64,000 bases of DNA from Lachnospiraceae bacterium. GTDB taxonomy: Bacteria; Bacillota; Clostridia; Lachnospirales; Lachnospiraceae. Location: positions 62,001 to 126,000 of the forward strand of contig JAFLTE010000006.1 in assembly GCA_022510565.1 (NCBI GenBank), given 5' to 3'. Below the pieces are notes generated by a model. The model was not told the DNA's origin. It did not search any database and saw only the letters and a program-made list of their open reading frames with translations. This document shows positions 50,831 to 59,981 of the stretch, piece after piece (the first letter of the stretch is position 1; every line of letters begins with the position of its first letter). The position numbers and the translations under genes are program-made.

Positions 50831-51469
50831 TCATCTGGAAATAATATATTTATATATTGGATTACCTAGGGAAGAAAATTTCTCCTCGTACTCCGTCATC
50901 ACATTTCCCCGCATCATTTCTTCGTTATGGTGCAGGTCCTCTGTAACCTGATCAAGGTGCCACCCGGCCGGCTCAAGCTCGTCCAGTGCAAACCGAAATA
51001 AATCATGGTTATCTGTCTTAAATTCTATGACCCCGTCTTTTCTTAGTATTTCGTCATATCGGCGTAAAAATTCACGGGACGGCAATCTTCTCTTGGCGTG
51101 CCTGTCCTTCGGCCATGGGTCGGAAAAATTCAAATAAATCCTATCAACTTCTTCCCGTCCGAACACTTGCGTAATCTCTTCGGCTTCCATACGGATAAAA
51201 TACAAATTAGGCAGCGGCTCTGCCTCCATCTTCTGAATCCCCCGAAGAAGTACACTGGAGTATTTCTCGATTCCGACATAATTAATATCCGGGTTCATCC
51301 GCGCCAAGTCCATAATAAATCTGCCCTTACCCATACCAATCTCGATACGGATGGGATGATCGTTCCCAAATATTTCTGTCCAGTTTCCTCTATATTGCTG
51401 CGGTTCATGGATAACGTAATCGCTTGCTGCAATCATTTCTCTTGAACCGGTAATATTCCGAAGTCTCAT
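50831..51469 (-). CDS. trmB: tRNA (guanine-N7)-methyltransferase
   Basis: 212 residues. SAM-binding motif IEIGMGKGRFIMDLARMNPD, YVGIEKYSSVLLRGIQKMEA, and the family signature NFSDPWPKDRHAKRRLPSRE; GVIEFKTDNHDLFRFALDEL follows. It methylates G46 in the variable loop of tRNAs. Divergent from the carboxypeptidase gene, sharing the 174-base region 51470-51643 in which no strong promoter was assigned. Confidence 0.96.
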   Translation of the reverse strand: MRLRNITGSREMIAASDYVIHEPQQYRGNWTEIFGNDHPIRIEIGMGKGRFIMDLARMNPDINYVGIEKYSSVLLRGIQKMEAEPLPNLYFIRMEAEEITQVFGREEVDRIYLNFSDPWPKDRHAKRRLPSREFLRRYDEILRKDGVIEFKTDNHDLFRFALDELEPAGWHLDQVTEDLHHNEEMMRGNVMTEYEEKFSSLGNPIYKYIISR

Positions 51470-51643
51470 ATTATGCCTCTCTAAACAACTGCTGCATTCA
51501 TTTTACCACCTTTTTTTGTGAAAAGCACTACAGTTTTTGATTAAAATAGTGTATGATGATAAAGAATAACTCGGCAAAACAAGCACTGTCATAAGATATA
51601 GCTTTTTGACATATACTTCTCTATCATAGAAAGGTCAAAAACC

Positions 51644-53122
51644 ATGTTGTTTTCAAAACGGCGGGAAAACAGATTTATCTGTCTTTTTCTTGCGTTTGCA
51701 ATTCTCTGTTGCGGCTTCTGGCTGGCTCCTATCACCGTGCACGCAACGTTGGAAGAACTGCAAGCGGAAGCTGAGGCACGAAAATATCTCCCTATCCAAA
51801 CCAATGAAATAGATAATTGGCCGGTCGGTCCTGCCATCAGCGCGGAATCTGCGATTTTGATGGATGCCAATACCGGCGTTATTTTGTATGCCAAAGACAT
51901 TCATAAAAAATCATATCCGGCCAGTACGACCAAACTCTTGACCTGCCTGATCGCAATGGAGCGCGGCAATCTTGACGATATGGTTACTTTTTCTCATGAG
52001 GCTGTTTTCAGCTTGCCTGCAGGCTCTTCGCATATGGGCATGGATGAGGGAGAATCCATCACTCTGGAACAATGCTTGTACGGCATCCTGGTGGGTTCCG
52101 CCAACGAGGTGGCAAATGCGGTAGGCGAGTACATTTCCGGTTCCATCGATGAATTTGTCTCTGACATGAATGAGCGCGCTGCAGAGCTTGGCTGCACGGA
52201 CAGTCATTTCGTAAACACAAACGGGCTTCCCGACGACAACCATTACACTACCGTATATGATTTGGCATTGATTGCATCGGCTTTCTTTCAGAATGAGATG
52301 CTGTGTAAAATCGGCAACACTGCCCGCTATCATTTTGAACCGACAGCAACACAGCCCGATGATTTCTATAAAGTTAATAAACACCAAATGATCAATGGGG
52401 AAATTGTCTACGAGGGAGTGCTGGGCGGCAAGACCGGCTACACCGATTTGGCAAGACAGACGCTGGTCACCTGTGCGGAGCGAAACGGCATGAAGCTTGT
52501 CTGCGTTGTTTTCAAGGAGGAATCTCCCACGCAGTTTACAGATACTGTGAAATTGTTTGATTATGGATTTAATAATTTTCAGGTGATGAATATCTCGGAA
52601 AACGAAAGCCGGTACCAGATAGAACCCTCCGGCTTTCTGCAAACCGGCAATGACATATTCGGGAGCTCTAAGCCGATTTTATCTATAGATTCTGACAGCT
52701 ATGTCATAATTCCGAACACGATTTCTTTTGAAGACTTGGACACGGATATAGACTATAGCATATCGGATGAAAATCGTATTGCACAAATCAGCTATTCCTA
52801 TCACGATACTTATGTCGGGAGCGCGTACCTCAATCTGGCATCGGACACCGCTTCCACATATGAGTTTGATACAATTATAGAAACTACCGACGTGAGCGTA
52901 GAAAGAATCGAACCGGAGCCATCTCATACCAACACTATTTTTATTAATGTGAAAAAAGTGCTTGTGGGCATTCTTCTGTTTGCCGGTATCGTTATACTGC
53001 TGTTCATTGTTCGGGCGATTATTATGAACAACAGAAATGCCCGCCGCAGGAGAAACCGCGTTAAGAGGAGGCAGAATCGACGGGAGCGGCTGCGTTCTGA
53101 TTTAGATGATTTCGATTTTTAG
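51644..53122 (+). CDS. Serine-type D-alanyl-D-alanine carboxypeptidase
   Basis: 492 residues. Signal peptide (about 1-35, FICLFLAFAILCCGFWLAP) and peptidase S11 domain: SxxK at Ser94 (PASTTKLLTC), SxN in VGSANEVANA, and KTG in GGKTGYTDLARQTL. After a PBP5-like beta domain there is a C-terminal membrane span (about 442-464, VLVGILLFAGIVILLFIVRA) and an Arg-rich cytoplasmic tail (RRRRNRVKRRQNRRERLRS). It trims pentapeptide crosslinks of peptidoglycan at the cell surface. A transmembrane C-terminus instead of an amphipathic anchor is notable. Its 3' end overlaps the exonuclease gene on the other strand by 62 bases. Confidence 0.94.
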   Translation: MLFSKRRENRFICLFLAFAILCCGFWLAPITVHATLEELQAEAEARKYLPIQTNEIDNWPVGPAISAESAILMDANTGVILYAKDIHKKSYPASTTKLLTCLIAMERGNLDDMVTFSHEAVFSLPAGSSHMGMDEGESITLEQCLYGILVGSANEVANAVGEYISGSIDEFVSDMNERAAELGCTDSHFVNTNGLPDDNHYTTVYDLALIASAFFQNEMLCKIGNTARYHFEPTATQPDDFYKVNKHQMINGEIVYEGVLGGKTGYTDLARQTLVTCAERNGMKLVCVVFKEESPTQFTDTVKLFDYGFNNFQVMNISENESRYQIEPSGFLQTGNDIFGSSKPILSIDSDSYVIIPNTISFEDLDTDIDYSISDENRIAQISYSYHDTYVGSAYLNLASDTASTYEFDTIIETTDVSVERIEPEPSHTNTIFINVKKVLVGILLFAGIVILLFIVRAIIMNNRNARRRRNRVKRRQNRRERLRSDLDDFDF

Positions 53123-54062
53123 AGATTCTCTTTCCTTTTCTCTGCTGTCTGGTCTTGTCCTGTTTATCGCGAATCGCAGCAATCTCCGCCTCTGTGATAA
53201 ACTTCTGTGTCTTGACAACATATACTGAGCCGTCTTCCGCTTTGCGGATACGGATTTTGGCTTTCATATAGCCGTGTTTGTCACAATGGGACACACTGTA
53301 ATAGTGCTTTCCGTTGGGTGAAAACCAGTAGATTTTTCTGCGGAGCTTTTTTTCGCACAGATAACACTTACTCTCCATGACCGTCTTGTCTTGAAGCGCT
53401 TCTGCTTTATCTGTAAACGTCCGTGAAATATATTTTGCATAGGTGTCAAAAATTACATGTATCTCGGATCCCTTATTCTTGGGCGGATGGAATACGTCAA
53501 ACGAATAATTGCCCAACACATTCTCATCCAAAAGCGCCAACACCTTGGCCGTATAGTAGGCATCACTGAATGCGCGGTGAAAGGGAATATCTTTCTCAAT
53601 CGACAGAAAATCGATAGCATACTCCAACGTTCTTCTCGATTTCTTATCTTCATAGGCAATACTGAACAGTTTCTGCACATCCAGAAACTTAATCGGTCCG
53701 TCCGCAAGCGGCTCCAGGTCATAGTATCTGATATTTCTCTGAAGCTCCGTCAAATCCAGCGGTCCCCAGGTACAGAAAATATAGTCATCACCGCACCACT
53801 CGTGAAACTGTTCCATTACTTCCGTAAATGAACGTCCCTGTTCAAGCTGTTCCATCTGCAAATGAATCAGCCTGCGTGTCACGCGATGCATCTCATGATA
53901 CACCTGAGGTTTGATGAGCTCGCTGAACTCATCCACCATTTTTCTGTCGCTATTTAATTTGATGGCACCGATTTCAATAATCTCAAAAGGGAGCAGTTTC
54001 GATACCTGCTCCTGTCCGGTACTGCTTTGGTTCCACTCCAAATCCATAATGATGTAATTCAT
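53061..54062 (-). CDS. 3'-5' exonuclease, DEDDh type
   Basis: 333 residues. Exonuclease motifs: MNYIIMDLEWNQ (Exo I, Asp and Glu), FCTWGPLDLTELQRNIRYY (Exo II), and FHRAFSDAYYTAKVLALLDE (Exo III with His and Asp), as in KapD/RNase T/DnaQ-like enzymes. After about residue 215 comes a separate C-terminal region with CYLCEKKLRRKIYWFSPNGK and HYYSVSHCDKHG, which may bind zinc (Cys-x2-Cys with Cys/His) and nucleic acid, and a basic tail. The substrate, RNA or DNA, is not defined. The 3' end overlaps the carboxypeptidase gene by 62 bases. Confidence 0.85.
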   Translation of the reverse strand: MNYIIMDLEWNQSSTGQEQVSKLLPFEIIEIGAIKLNSDRKMVDEFSELIKPQVYHEMHRVTRRLIHLQMEQLEQGRSFTEVMEQFHEWCGDDYIFCTWGPLDLTELQRNIRYYDLEPLADGPIKFLDVQKLFSIAYEDKKSRRTLEYAIDFLSIEKDIPFHRAFSDAYYTAKVLALLDENVLGNYSFDVFHPPKNKGSEIHVIFDTYAKYISRTFTDKAEALQDKTVMESKCYLCEKKLRRKIYWFSPNGKHYYSVSHCDKHGYMKAKIRIRKAEDGSVYVVKTQKFITEAEIAAIRDKQDKTRQQRKGKRISKNRNHLNQNAAAPVDSASS

Positions 54063-54126
54063 ATGATTTTCCCATAACCTAAAGTTTAAGCCGTAAGCCT
54101 TTACCTAAAAGCCTACGGCCTTATAA

Positions 54127-54200
54127 CGTCCCTGACTGGAGTCGAACCAGCGGCCTTTCGCTTAGGAGGCGAACGCTCTATCCTACTGAGCTACAGAGAC
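54127..54200 (-). tRNA. tRNA-Arg (anticodon CCT)
   Basis: 74 bases. Acceptor GTCTCTG/CAGGGAC (with one T-G pair), discriminator G; D-arm GCTCAGTAGGATAGAGC; anticodon stem TTCGC/GCGAA around CTCCTAA, giving anticodon CCT; T-loop GTTCGACTC. CCA is not encoded. It lies between the exonuclease and DUF3881 genes. Confidence 0.94.
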
Positions 54201-54207
54201 AGTCTAT

Positions 54208-55095
54208 CTATAAGGAGCTGGGATAATTGATATACCCCTGCATCCATACGATACCTTTAAATCTTCTTCCTACCTGCGGTTCTCCGTACAAATCCTGCTT
54301 GTTAATACACACATCAAACTGCAGGTCATTACAATTCAGCCGCATCACATAGATTTCTTCTTTGGTAATTTTATTTTCTCTCAGAGAAATATCCAGAATC
54401 TCTCCCATAATAGAGTACTGGTCACATTCCACGCCGTAAGGCATAAAATAAGTATCTACCAAACTAAAGACATCTTCTGTCAAAATTTTCTTGGAAATGG
54501 CTGTGTAAGTGTCCATATCCTCTAACGTCAGACTCTCAATGGCATCCTCATCGCCTTTTCTGGCAGCATCGATCAACTGATTCCTGTTCAGAGAAGCCCT
54601 CTGCACTTTCTGTTTCTGCTTCTCATTCTTGCTGATAGGCAGTATAATATTGCCCTTGAGCGATAGACCGGAGAGCGTAAGTGTGGTTCCCCTAATCGGA
54701 AGCCTGTTTTCATACAGCGCTTTGACATAGGGTACCATGTTCTGCAGGTAGAAAATCAAACTAACGCCTACCTTAATATCATCACAGACACCGGCATAAG
54801 ATTCCTTATCCGCATGTCGTTCCACAGACACATCTTCGCAAGAACTGATGCCCGTGCCTCTCAGATATGGGTAAAAATAATCGTAAGTAAATTTATCGTT
54901 TTCATCGAACTCACCGCAAACGGCGATTCCCAAATCCTTAGCAAAATCTTCACAAAATTCTGCAAGTATGGTTTCTTCGCCGTTGGAAGTATATGTGCGG
55001 TGTGTCGCATTCAGAATGATATCGGTAATCAATTTCTGCTGCTCATGCCGATCGGACAATTTGCTAAAACCAATAGCTCGCATAAATTTATGCAA
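54208..55095 (-). CDS. DUF3881 family protein
   Basis: 295 residues with a proposed TTG start at 55095, because GGGAGG lies eight bases upstream; a GTG three codons earlier overlaps that site, and the next ATG is 20 bases away. The sequence (HKFMRAIGFSKLSDRHEQQK, EFDENDKFTYDYFYPYLRGT, VGVSLIFYLQNMVPYVKAL, SLSLKGNIILPISKNEKQK) matches DUF3881 of Clostridia; function unknown. No membrane or signal segments. Adjacent to serS, with tRNA-Arg directly downstream. Confidence 0.85.
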   Translation of the reverse strand: MHKFMRAIGFSKLSDRHEQQKLITDIILNATHRTYTSNGEETILAEFCEDFAKDLGIAVCGEFDENDKFTYDYFYPYLRGTGISSCEDVSVERHADKESYAGVCDDIKVGVSLIFYLQNMVPYVKALYENRLPIRGTTLTLSGLSLKGNIILPISKNEKQKQKVQRASLNRNQLIDAARKGDEDAIESLTLEDMDTYTAISKKILTEDVFSLVDTYFMPYGVECDQYSIMGEILDISLRENKITKEEIYVMRLNCNDLQFDVCINKQDLYGEPQVGRRFKGIVWMQGYINYPSSL

Positions 55096-55151
55096 AAATT
55101 CCACCTCCCAATTGAGCGGAGCTCAATTTTTTTATATTCGCATATGACAGA

Positions 55152-56429
55152 CTATCGAATCTCCGTCATGCCGCCCATGTACGGACGAAGCGCTTCCGGA
55201 ATTCGGATAGAACCGTCAGGCTGTAAGTTATTCTCTAAAAATGCAATCAGCATTCTGGGCGGTGCAACCACTGTATTGTTTAGCGTGTGGGCAAAGTACT
55301 TACCATCCTTGCCGTTTACGCGAATCCGCAGTCTTCTTGCCTGTGCATCACCTAAGTTGGAACAGCTTCCCACCTCAAAATACTTCTGCTGTCTGGGGGA
55401 CCAGGCCTCCACATCGTAAGATTTTACTTTCAAATCTGCAAGATCACCGGAACAACATTCAATCGTTCTCACCGGTATATCCAATGTACGGAATAAGTCT
55501 ACCGTATTCTGCCACAATTTGTCAAACCAAAGCGGAGAATCCTCGGGCTTGCATACCACAATCATTTCCTGCTTCTCAAACTGATGAATACGGTAAACAC
55601 CTCTCTCCTCGATACCGTGTGCACCTTTTTCCTTGCGGAAGCACGGAGAGTAACTTGTCAATGTGTGGGGTAATTCCTCCTCGGGAATAATTGTATCGAT
55701 AAACTTACCGATCATGGAATGCTCGGAGGTTCCGATTAAATATAGATCCTCCCCCTCGATTTTGTACATCATGGCATCCATCTCGGCAAAACTCATAACA
55801 CCGTCAACTACCGCACTTCTAATCATAAAAGGCGGAACACAGTAGGTAAAGCCTCTGCCAATCATAAAATCCCTCGCATAAGCAAGTACCGCTGAATGCA
55901 GTCTGGCAATGTCGCCCATTAAATAGTAAAAACCGTTGCCTGCCACACGACCCGCAGCATCCATATCAATCCCGTGAAATCTTTCCATGATTTCCGTGTG
56001 ATAGGGAATTTCAAAATCCGGTACCGTCGGTTCGCCGTATTTCTGAATCTCTACATTCTCCGAATCATCTTTGCCGATTGGTACTGACGGATCAATGATA
56101 TTCGGAATGGTCATCATATCTTTCTTAATTTTCTCGCGAAGATCGTTTTCCTTTTCTTCCAGCTCAGCAAGACGGGCAGCATTAGCGGCAACCTCTGCTT
56201 TCTTAGCCTCGGCTTCCTCCTTCTTACCCTGTCCCATCAACGCACCGATCTCTTTGGAAATTTTATTTCTGTTTGCGCGAATATCATCCGCTTCCTGCTG
56301 TGCTTTTCTGACCTCGGCGTCCAGTTCAATAACCTCATCCACTAAGGGAAGCTTACTGTCCTGAAATTTCTTCTTAATGTTCTCCTTCACAATATCAGGA
56401 TTTTCTCTAAGAAATTTAATGTCTATCAT
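55152..56429 (-). CDS. serS: Seryl-tRNA synthetase
   Basis: 425 residues, full length. The N-terminal 110 residues form the tRNA-binding coiled coil (IELDAEVRKAQQEADDIRAN onward). Class II motifs: motif 2 LTSYSPCFRKEKGAHGIEER with the Glu-Arg following, and motif 3 NNTVVAPPRMLIAFLENNLQ. It charges tRNA-Ser (and tRNA-Sec). No T-box leader is visible in the 62 bases before the start. Confidence 0.97.
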   Translation of the reverse strand: MIDIKFLRENPDIVKENIKKKFQDSKLPLVDEVIELDAEVRKAQQEADDIRANRNKISKEIGALMGQGKKEEAEAKKAEVAANAARLAELEEKENDLREKIKKDMMTIPNIIDPSVPIGKDDSENVEIQKYGEPTVPDFEIPYHTEIMERFHGIDMDAAGRVAGNGFYYLMGDIARLHSAVLAYARDFMIGRGFTYCVPPFMIRSAVVDGVMSFAEMDAMMYKIEGEDLYLIGTSEHSMIGKFIDTIIPEEELPHTLTSYSPCFRKEKGAHGIEERGVYRIHQFEKQEMIVVCKPEDSPLWFDKLWQNTVDLFRTLDIPVRTIECCSGDLADLKVKSYDVEAWSPRQQKYFEVGSCSNLGDAQARRLRIRVNGKDGKYFAHTLNNTVVAPPRMLIAFLENNLQPDGSIRIPEALRPYMGGMTEIR

Positions 56430-56491
56430 GATGCTCTCCTTCTCATAACCAATCCGCCTATTTGTGAAAACGAATCGGAACTTTACCCAAA

Positions 56492-57538
56492 CTAATCAAT
56501 AACCTCTTCAATATATACGTTATTGACCTCAACCAAATCTTTGACGATGTCTACGCTTCTACCATCCTTATCTTTAATAATACGCAAAACCGGTCTGTCC
56601 GGGAATTCCTTATTCTGGTAGAGGACGATTCCCGTCTCCCGCTCATTCGTCCGCACCGTACTTCCGGCCGGATAGACTGCGGTGAACTCTAGGAAAGTAT
56701 CGACGATTTTGCCGTCAAACTTAACATCCTTAAAACTTCGCAAATATTCTATAGCCTCGTACACTTTAACGCGCTTGCATCCAATGCCGCAAATCATTTC
56801 GTCAAATGCATCACATACCTGAATAATTCTACATTCTACAGGAATATCTGTGGCTTTAAGCGGATAACCCGAGCCGTCCATTCGTTCATGGTGATATAAT
56901 ATCATATTTTTGCTCTCATTGGAAATCCAATTTTCTCCGCGCAGCGCTGTATATCCATATATTGGATGTTTCTTGTACTCCGCATATTCCGATTCGGATA
57001 ATTCCGTAAGATTTCTATCCGCATAATCGATTGTCAGATATCGAAGCCCCAGTTCGTGAAGCAAACAACTGACACCTATGTCATGCACCATCCGCGGCGG
57101 AAGATCCAGCTTGAGCGCCACGATGGTCGCTGTGCTGCAGATATTGATGGAATGTTCGTAGATATCCGAGCTTCTCCCCTTGATATCATATATCTGCTCC
57201 ACCACTTTATCCTCTTCGAGGATGTTCATGATGATATGATCTGCCGTCCGGCTTAGCTCTTCCAGCGTGTTATTTTGACTGTAAGTATGTTTCTCCAAAA
57301 TACTTTTTACCTTAAACTTAAGGGATGCCTCTACTTCTTCCCTTAGGATCACAACGGTCTTAGTATGTGGCTCATCTTCCTCAATATACACTTCTTTAAT
57401 ATCAAGTTCTCTGAGTTTCTCAATATACTCCTGCTTCAATGGCATTCCCACTGACAAAAGTATTTGATATTCCGGCGTAAAAACGTCCTTTGCCAAAATC
57501 TCTGTTCCTGTTAGATCATCAACATTACATCTTTTCAT
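56492..57538 (-). CDS. HD-GYP-type protein with altered HD motif
   Basis: 348 residues. An N-terminal domain of about 110 residues precedes an HD-GYP domain (about 115-290). The GYP motif is intact (LYHHERMDGSGYPLKATDIP), as are KHPIYGYTAL and IIQVCDAFDEM, but the core HDIGK is HELGL (SCLLHELGLRYLT): the metal-ligand Asp is Glu and the Lys is lost. Canonical enzymes cleave cyclic di-GMP. Here activity may be altered or absent, leaving a sensor or receptor role. A beta-rich C-terminal part includes ETGIVLYQNKEFPDRPVLRI. Confidence 0.85.
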   Translation of the reverse strand: MKRCNVDDLTGTEILAKDVFTPEYQILLSVGMPLKQEYIEKLRELDIKEVYIEEDEPHTKTVVILREEVEASLKFKVKSILEKHTYSQNNTLEELSRTADHIIMNILEEDKVVEQIYDIKGRSSDIYEHSINICSTATIVALKLDLPPRMVHDIGVSCLLHELGLRYLTIDYADRNLTELSESEYAEYKKHPIYGYTALRGENWISNESKNMILYHHERMDGSGYPLKATDIPVECRIIQVCDAFDEMICGIGCKRVKVYEAIEYLRSFKDVKFDGKIVDTFLEFTAVYPAGSTVRTNERETGIVLYQNKEFPDRPVLRIIKDKDGRSVDIVKDLVEVNNVYIEEVID

Positions 57539-57557
57539 GTTTTTACCCTGTTATTTT

Positions 57558-58088
57558 CTAATCCCCTAAAGTAACATCAGTAATGTCCATCGCAATATCC
57601 AGCGCCTTCTTTTCTTCGTCGCCCAGTGATATTTCACATATTCCTTTTTTGACTTCCTTCGTGTACGAATAGCATCCTTCGGTGCTATGAACGCAGTTCA
57701 GGATAAAGCCGTTATCGTTTTCATCAAGCAGCGCCAGTGAAAAACTCAACTGCCCACCCATTTGGCTGAAAGCATCATATTTTACAATGCCAACCTTCTG
57801 AAACGCGCCTTCAAATTTTCTGTAAAGCGCCTGAATATCCTTGCGGTTCTTCTCCGTGGACGACTTGATAAATTTATTATCCTCAAAAATGCTTTCTATG
57901 TCCTGCTCTAAGCTTTTAGCATTTTTACCGGACATAAATTTCTTATATCGTTTCGATAACTTACCGAGCCTAACTGTCTGAACGACCGCTATGATTAGCA
58001 GAATAAGAATCATGGCATACGCGCCAATAAACAGATAAGATAAGTCAAAACTGCCGATTCCTATTTCTTCCAGTAAATTATAATTCAT
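57558..58088 (-). CDS. DUF4446 family membrane-anchored protein
   Basis: 176 residues. One membrane span (about 19-38, LFIGAYAMILILLIIAVVQT), then a coiled coil (LGKLSKRYKKFMSGKNAKSL) and a beta-rich domain with FQKVGIVKYDAFSQMGGQLS and FSLALLDENDNGFILNCVHS, the DUF4446 hallmark. Family members are found beside parB in Clostridia; role unknown, with an association with chromosome segregation inferred from neighbourhood. Encoded after parB, same strand. Confidence 0.88.
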   Translation of the reverse strand: MNYNLLEEIGIGSFDLSYLFIGAYAMILILLIIAVVQTVRLGKLSKRYKKFMSGKNAKSLEQDIESIFEDNKFIKSSTEKNRKDIQALYRKFEGAFQKVGIVKYDAFSQMGGQLSFSLALLDENDNGFILNCVHSTEGCYSYTKEVKKGICEISLGDEEKKALDIAMDITDVTLGD

Positions 58089-58175
58089 CGCTCTCGTACC
58101 TTTCTGTATCTCTCAGTATCGTCGTACGGTGTATACCCGTATATGCCTATCCTCAATAAGGCAAATAGAAGCATC

Positions 58176-59069
58176 CTATTTAGTCAGTAAATCTATGATT
58201 CTGTCCAAATCATCGTGATTGTAAAATTCTATCTCAATCTTACCGGCACCGTTGCCCTTCGAGGAAATATCCACCTTCGTGCCGAGTGACTGTTTTAACT
58301 TCTCTGCCACATCTTGATATACGACGTCAAGGCTGCTGTCTCCCTCTGCAATCTTCTTAGGTTTCTCCGGTTTGTTCAGGTTCTTGACTAATTTTTCCAC
58401 ATCACGAACGCTTAATTTTTCGTCAAAAACTTTCTGCGCAATCGTATATTGCTGCTCCGGATCTTCGATGGAAATCAATGCCCTTGCATGACCTGTGGAA
58501 AGCATATCGTCTATAATCATCTGCTGCACTTCGTCGCACAGTTTAAGAAGTCTCATGGAGTTCGTGACTGCTGTTCTGCTCTTGGATACTCTCTCCGCAA
58601 CTTCATCCTGCTTTAAATTAAACTCTGTTAAGAGTCTCTTATACGCCTGTGCCTCTTCGATAGGGTTTAAGTCTTCTCTCTGAATATTCTCAATCAGGGA
58701 AATTTCTACAATCTCCTGCTCGGTGTAATCGCGTATGATAACCGGAACTTCCTTTAATCCCGCCAGCTTGGCTGCACGCCAACGTCGCTCACCTGCAATA
58801 ATCTCATAGTATGTTTTTCTGTCTTGGACGAGAATCGGCTGTAAAAGTCCGAACTGCTTGATGGAGTCCGCCAATTCCTGCAAAGCATCTTCGTCAAAAT
58901 TCTTTCTGGGCTGCTCTCTGTTAGGTTCAACCTGCGTGATTCTGACAATAGTTTCTGCCGCTTTCTCCTCCGGCTTACCTGCTGCCGCTTTATCGGAAGC
59001 CCCGCTGTCCGGAATGGGAATCATCGCGTCCAGTCCCTTGCCTAAACCTCTTTTTACTTTTGCCGCCAT
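58176..59069 (-). CDS. parB: Chromosome-partitioning protein ParB (Spo0J)
   Basis: 297 residues. The N-terminal domain carries VEPNREQPRKNFDEDALQEL, the CTP-binding GERRWRAAKLAGLKEVPVII with the following ENIQREDLNPIEEAQAYKRL; the DNA-binding HTH is LKQDEVAERVSKSRTAVTNS. A C-terminal dimer domain ends the protein. ParB loads on parS and slides with CTP; three parS-like sites lie 1.6-3 kb away. It is separated from parA by four bases. Confidence 0.96.
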   Translation of the reverse strand: MAAKVKRGLGKGLDAMIPIPDSGASDKAAAGKPEEKAAETIVRITQVEPNREQPRKNFDEDALQELADSIKQFGLLQPILVQDRKTYYEIIAGERRWRAAKLAGLKEVPVIIRDYTEQEIVEISLIENIQREDLNPIEEAQAYKRLLTEFNLKQDEVAERVSKSRTAVTNSMRLLKLCDEVQQMIIDDMLSTGHARALISIEDPEQQYTIAQKVFDEKLSVRDVEKLVKNLNKPEKPKKIAEGDSSLDVVYQDVAEKLKQSLGTKVDISSKGNGAGKIEIEFYNHDDLDRIIDLLTK

Positions 59070-59073
59070 ATCG

Positions 59074-59841
59074 CTATACGTCCTTTCTATTGATTACTTC
59101 ATCCGCCAGTAACATATATGCTTCGGCACCTGCGGACTTTGGATCATACATGGCAATCGGCATTCCGTAACTGGGCGCTTCCGCTAATCTGATATTTCTG
59201 GGTATCATTGTATTAAATACATTCTGTTTAAAATGGTTTTTGACATTCTCCACAACCTGCATGGAGAGATTCGTTCTCGAATCGTACATCGTAAAGACTA
59301 CACCTTCCATATCCAGCTCAGGATTCAGTCTCTCCTTGACAAGATTAACAGTATGAATCAACTGGCTCAATCCCTCCAGGGCATAGTACTCACATTGGAT
59401 TGGTACCAGAACTGTATCCGCTGTTGTCATGGAATTGATCGTAAGTAAGTTCAAAGACGGGGGACAATCAATAATAATAAAATCATATTTATCTTTGACC
59501 CAGTCTACTTCATTCTTTAATATGTACTCCTTCTTATCGACACCTATCAATTCAATCTCAGCTGCCGCCAAATTGACATTGGACGGAATAACCGATACGC
59601 CCGGAATGACATCGCTCAAAATACATTCATTAATGGAACATTCTCCTAAGATCAATTCATAAACGGTGTTCTCCAGCTCGTTCTTCTCAACACCGAAACC
59701 ACTGGTAGTATTGCCCTGTGGATCGGTATCAATCACCAATACTTTCTTGCCTTTTTCCGCCAATGATGCGGATAAGTTGATGGAAGTCGTTGTCTTTCCA
59801 ACCCCACCTTTTTGATTTGCAATCGCAATCGTTCTTCCCAT
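59074..59841 (-). CDS. parA: Chromosome-partitioning ATPase ParA (Soj)
   Basis: 255 residues from ATG at 59841 (GAGGAAAAA site upstream); longer starts add a leader that is absent from relatives. Deviant Walker A ANQKGGVGKTTTSINLSASL, Walker A' VLVIDTDPQGNTTSGFG and Walker B FIIIDCPPSLNLLTINSM are intact. It partners ParB in origin segregation and, as Soj, DnaA control. Upstream is a gene-free stretch of 140 bases, then the GyrI-like gene. Confidence 0.97.
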   Translation of the reverse strand: MGRTIAIANQKGGVGKTTTSINLSASLAEKGKKVLVIDTDPQGNTTSGFGVEKNELENTVYELILGECSINECILSDVIPGVSVIPSNVNLAAAEIELIGVDKKEYILKNEVDWVKDKYDFIIIDCPPSLNLLTINSMTTADTVLVPIQCEYYALEGLSQLIHTVNLVKERLNPELDMEGVVFTMYDSRTNLSMQVVENVKNHFKQNVFNTMIPRNIRLAEAPSYGMPIAMYDPKSAGAEAYMLLADEVINRKDV

Positions 59842-59981
59842 GTTTGTTTTTCCTCTGCCTTTCGTTTTGTATTTCGACAAAACGTTTCTCTCCAAAATCA
59901 ATTCTATCTTTCTGTTCGTTTACGATTATAGCACTAAACCATTTGAGAATCTATAGAAAAATTTTCTATGATGAACTGAGT

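Noticed and set aside
56430-56491. Possible T-box leader before serS
   Set aside because: The gap is only 62 bases and has no AGGGTGGNACCGCG-like core or specifier stem.
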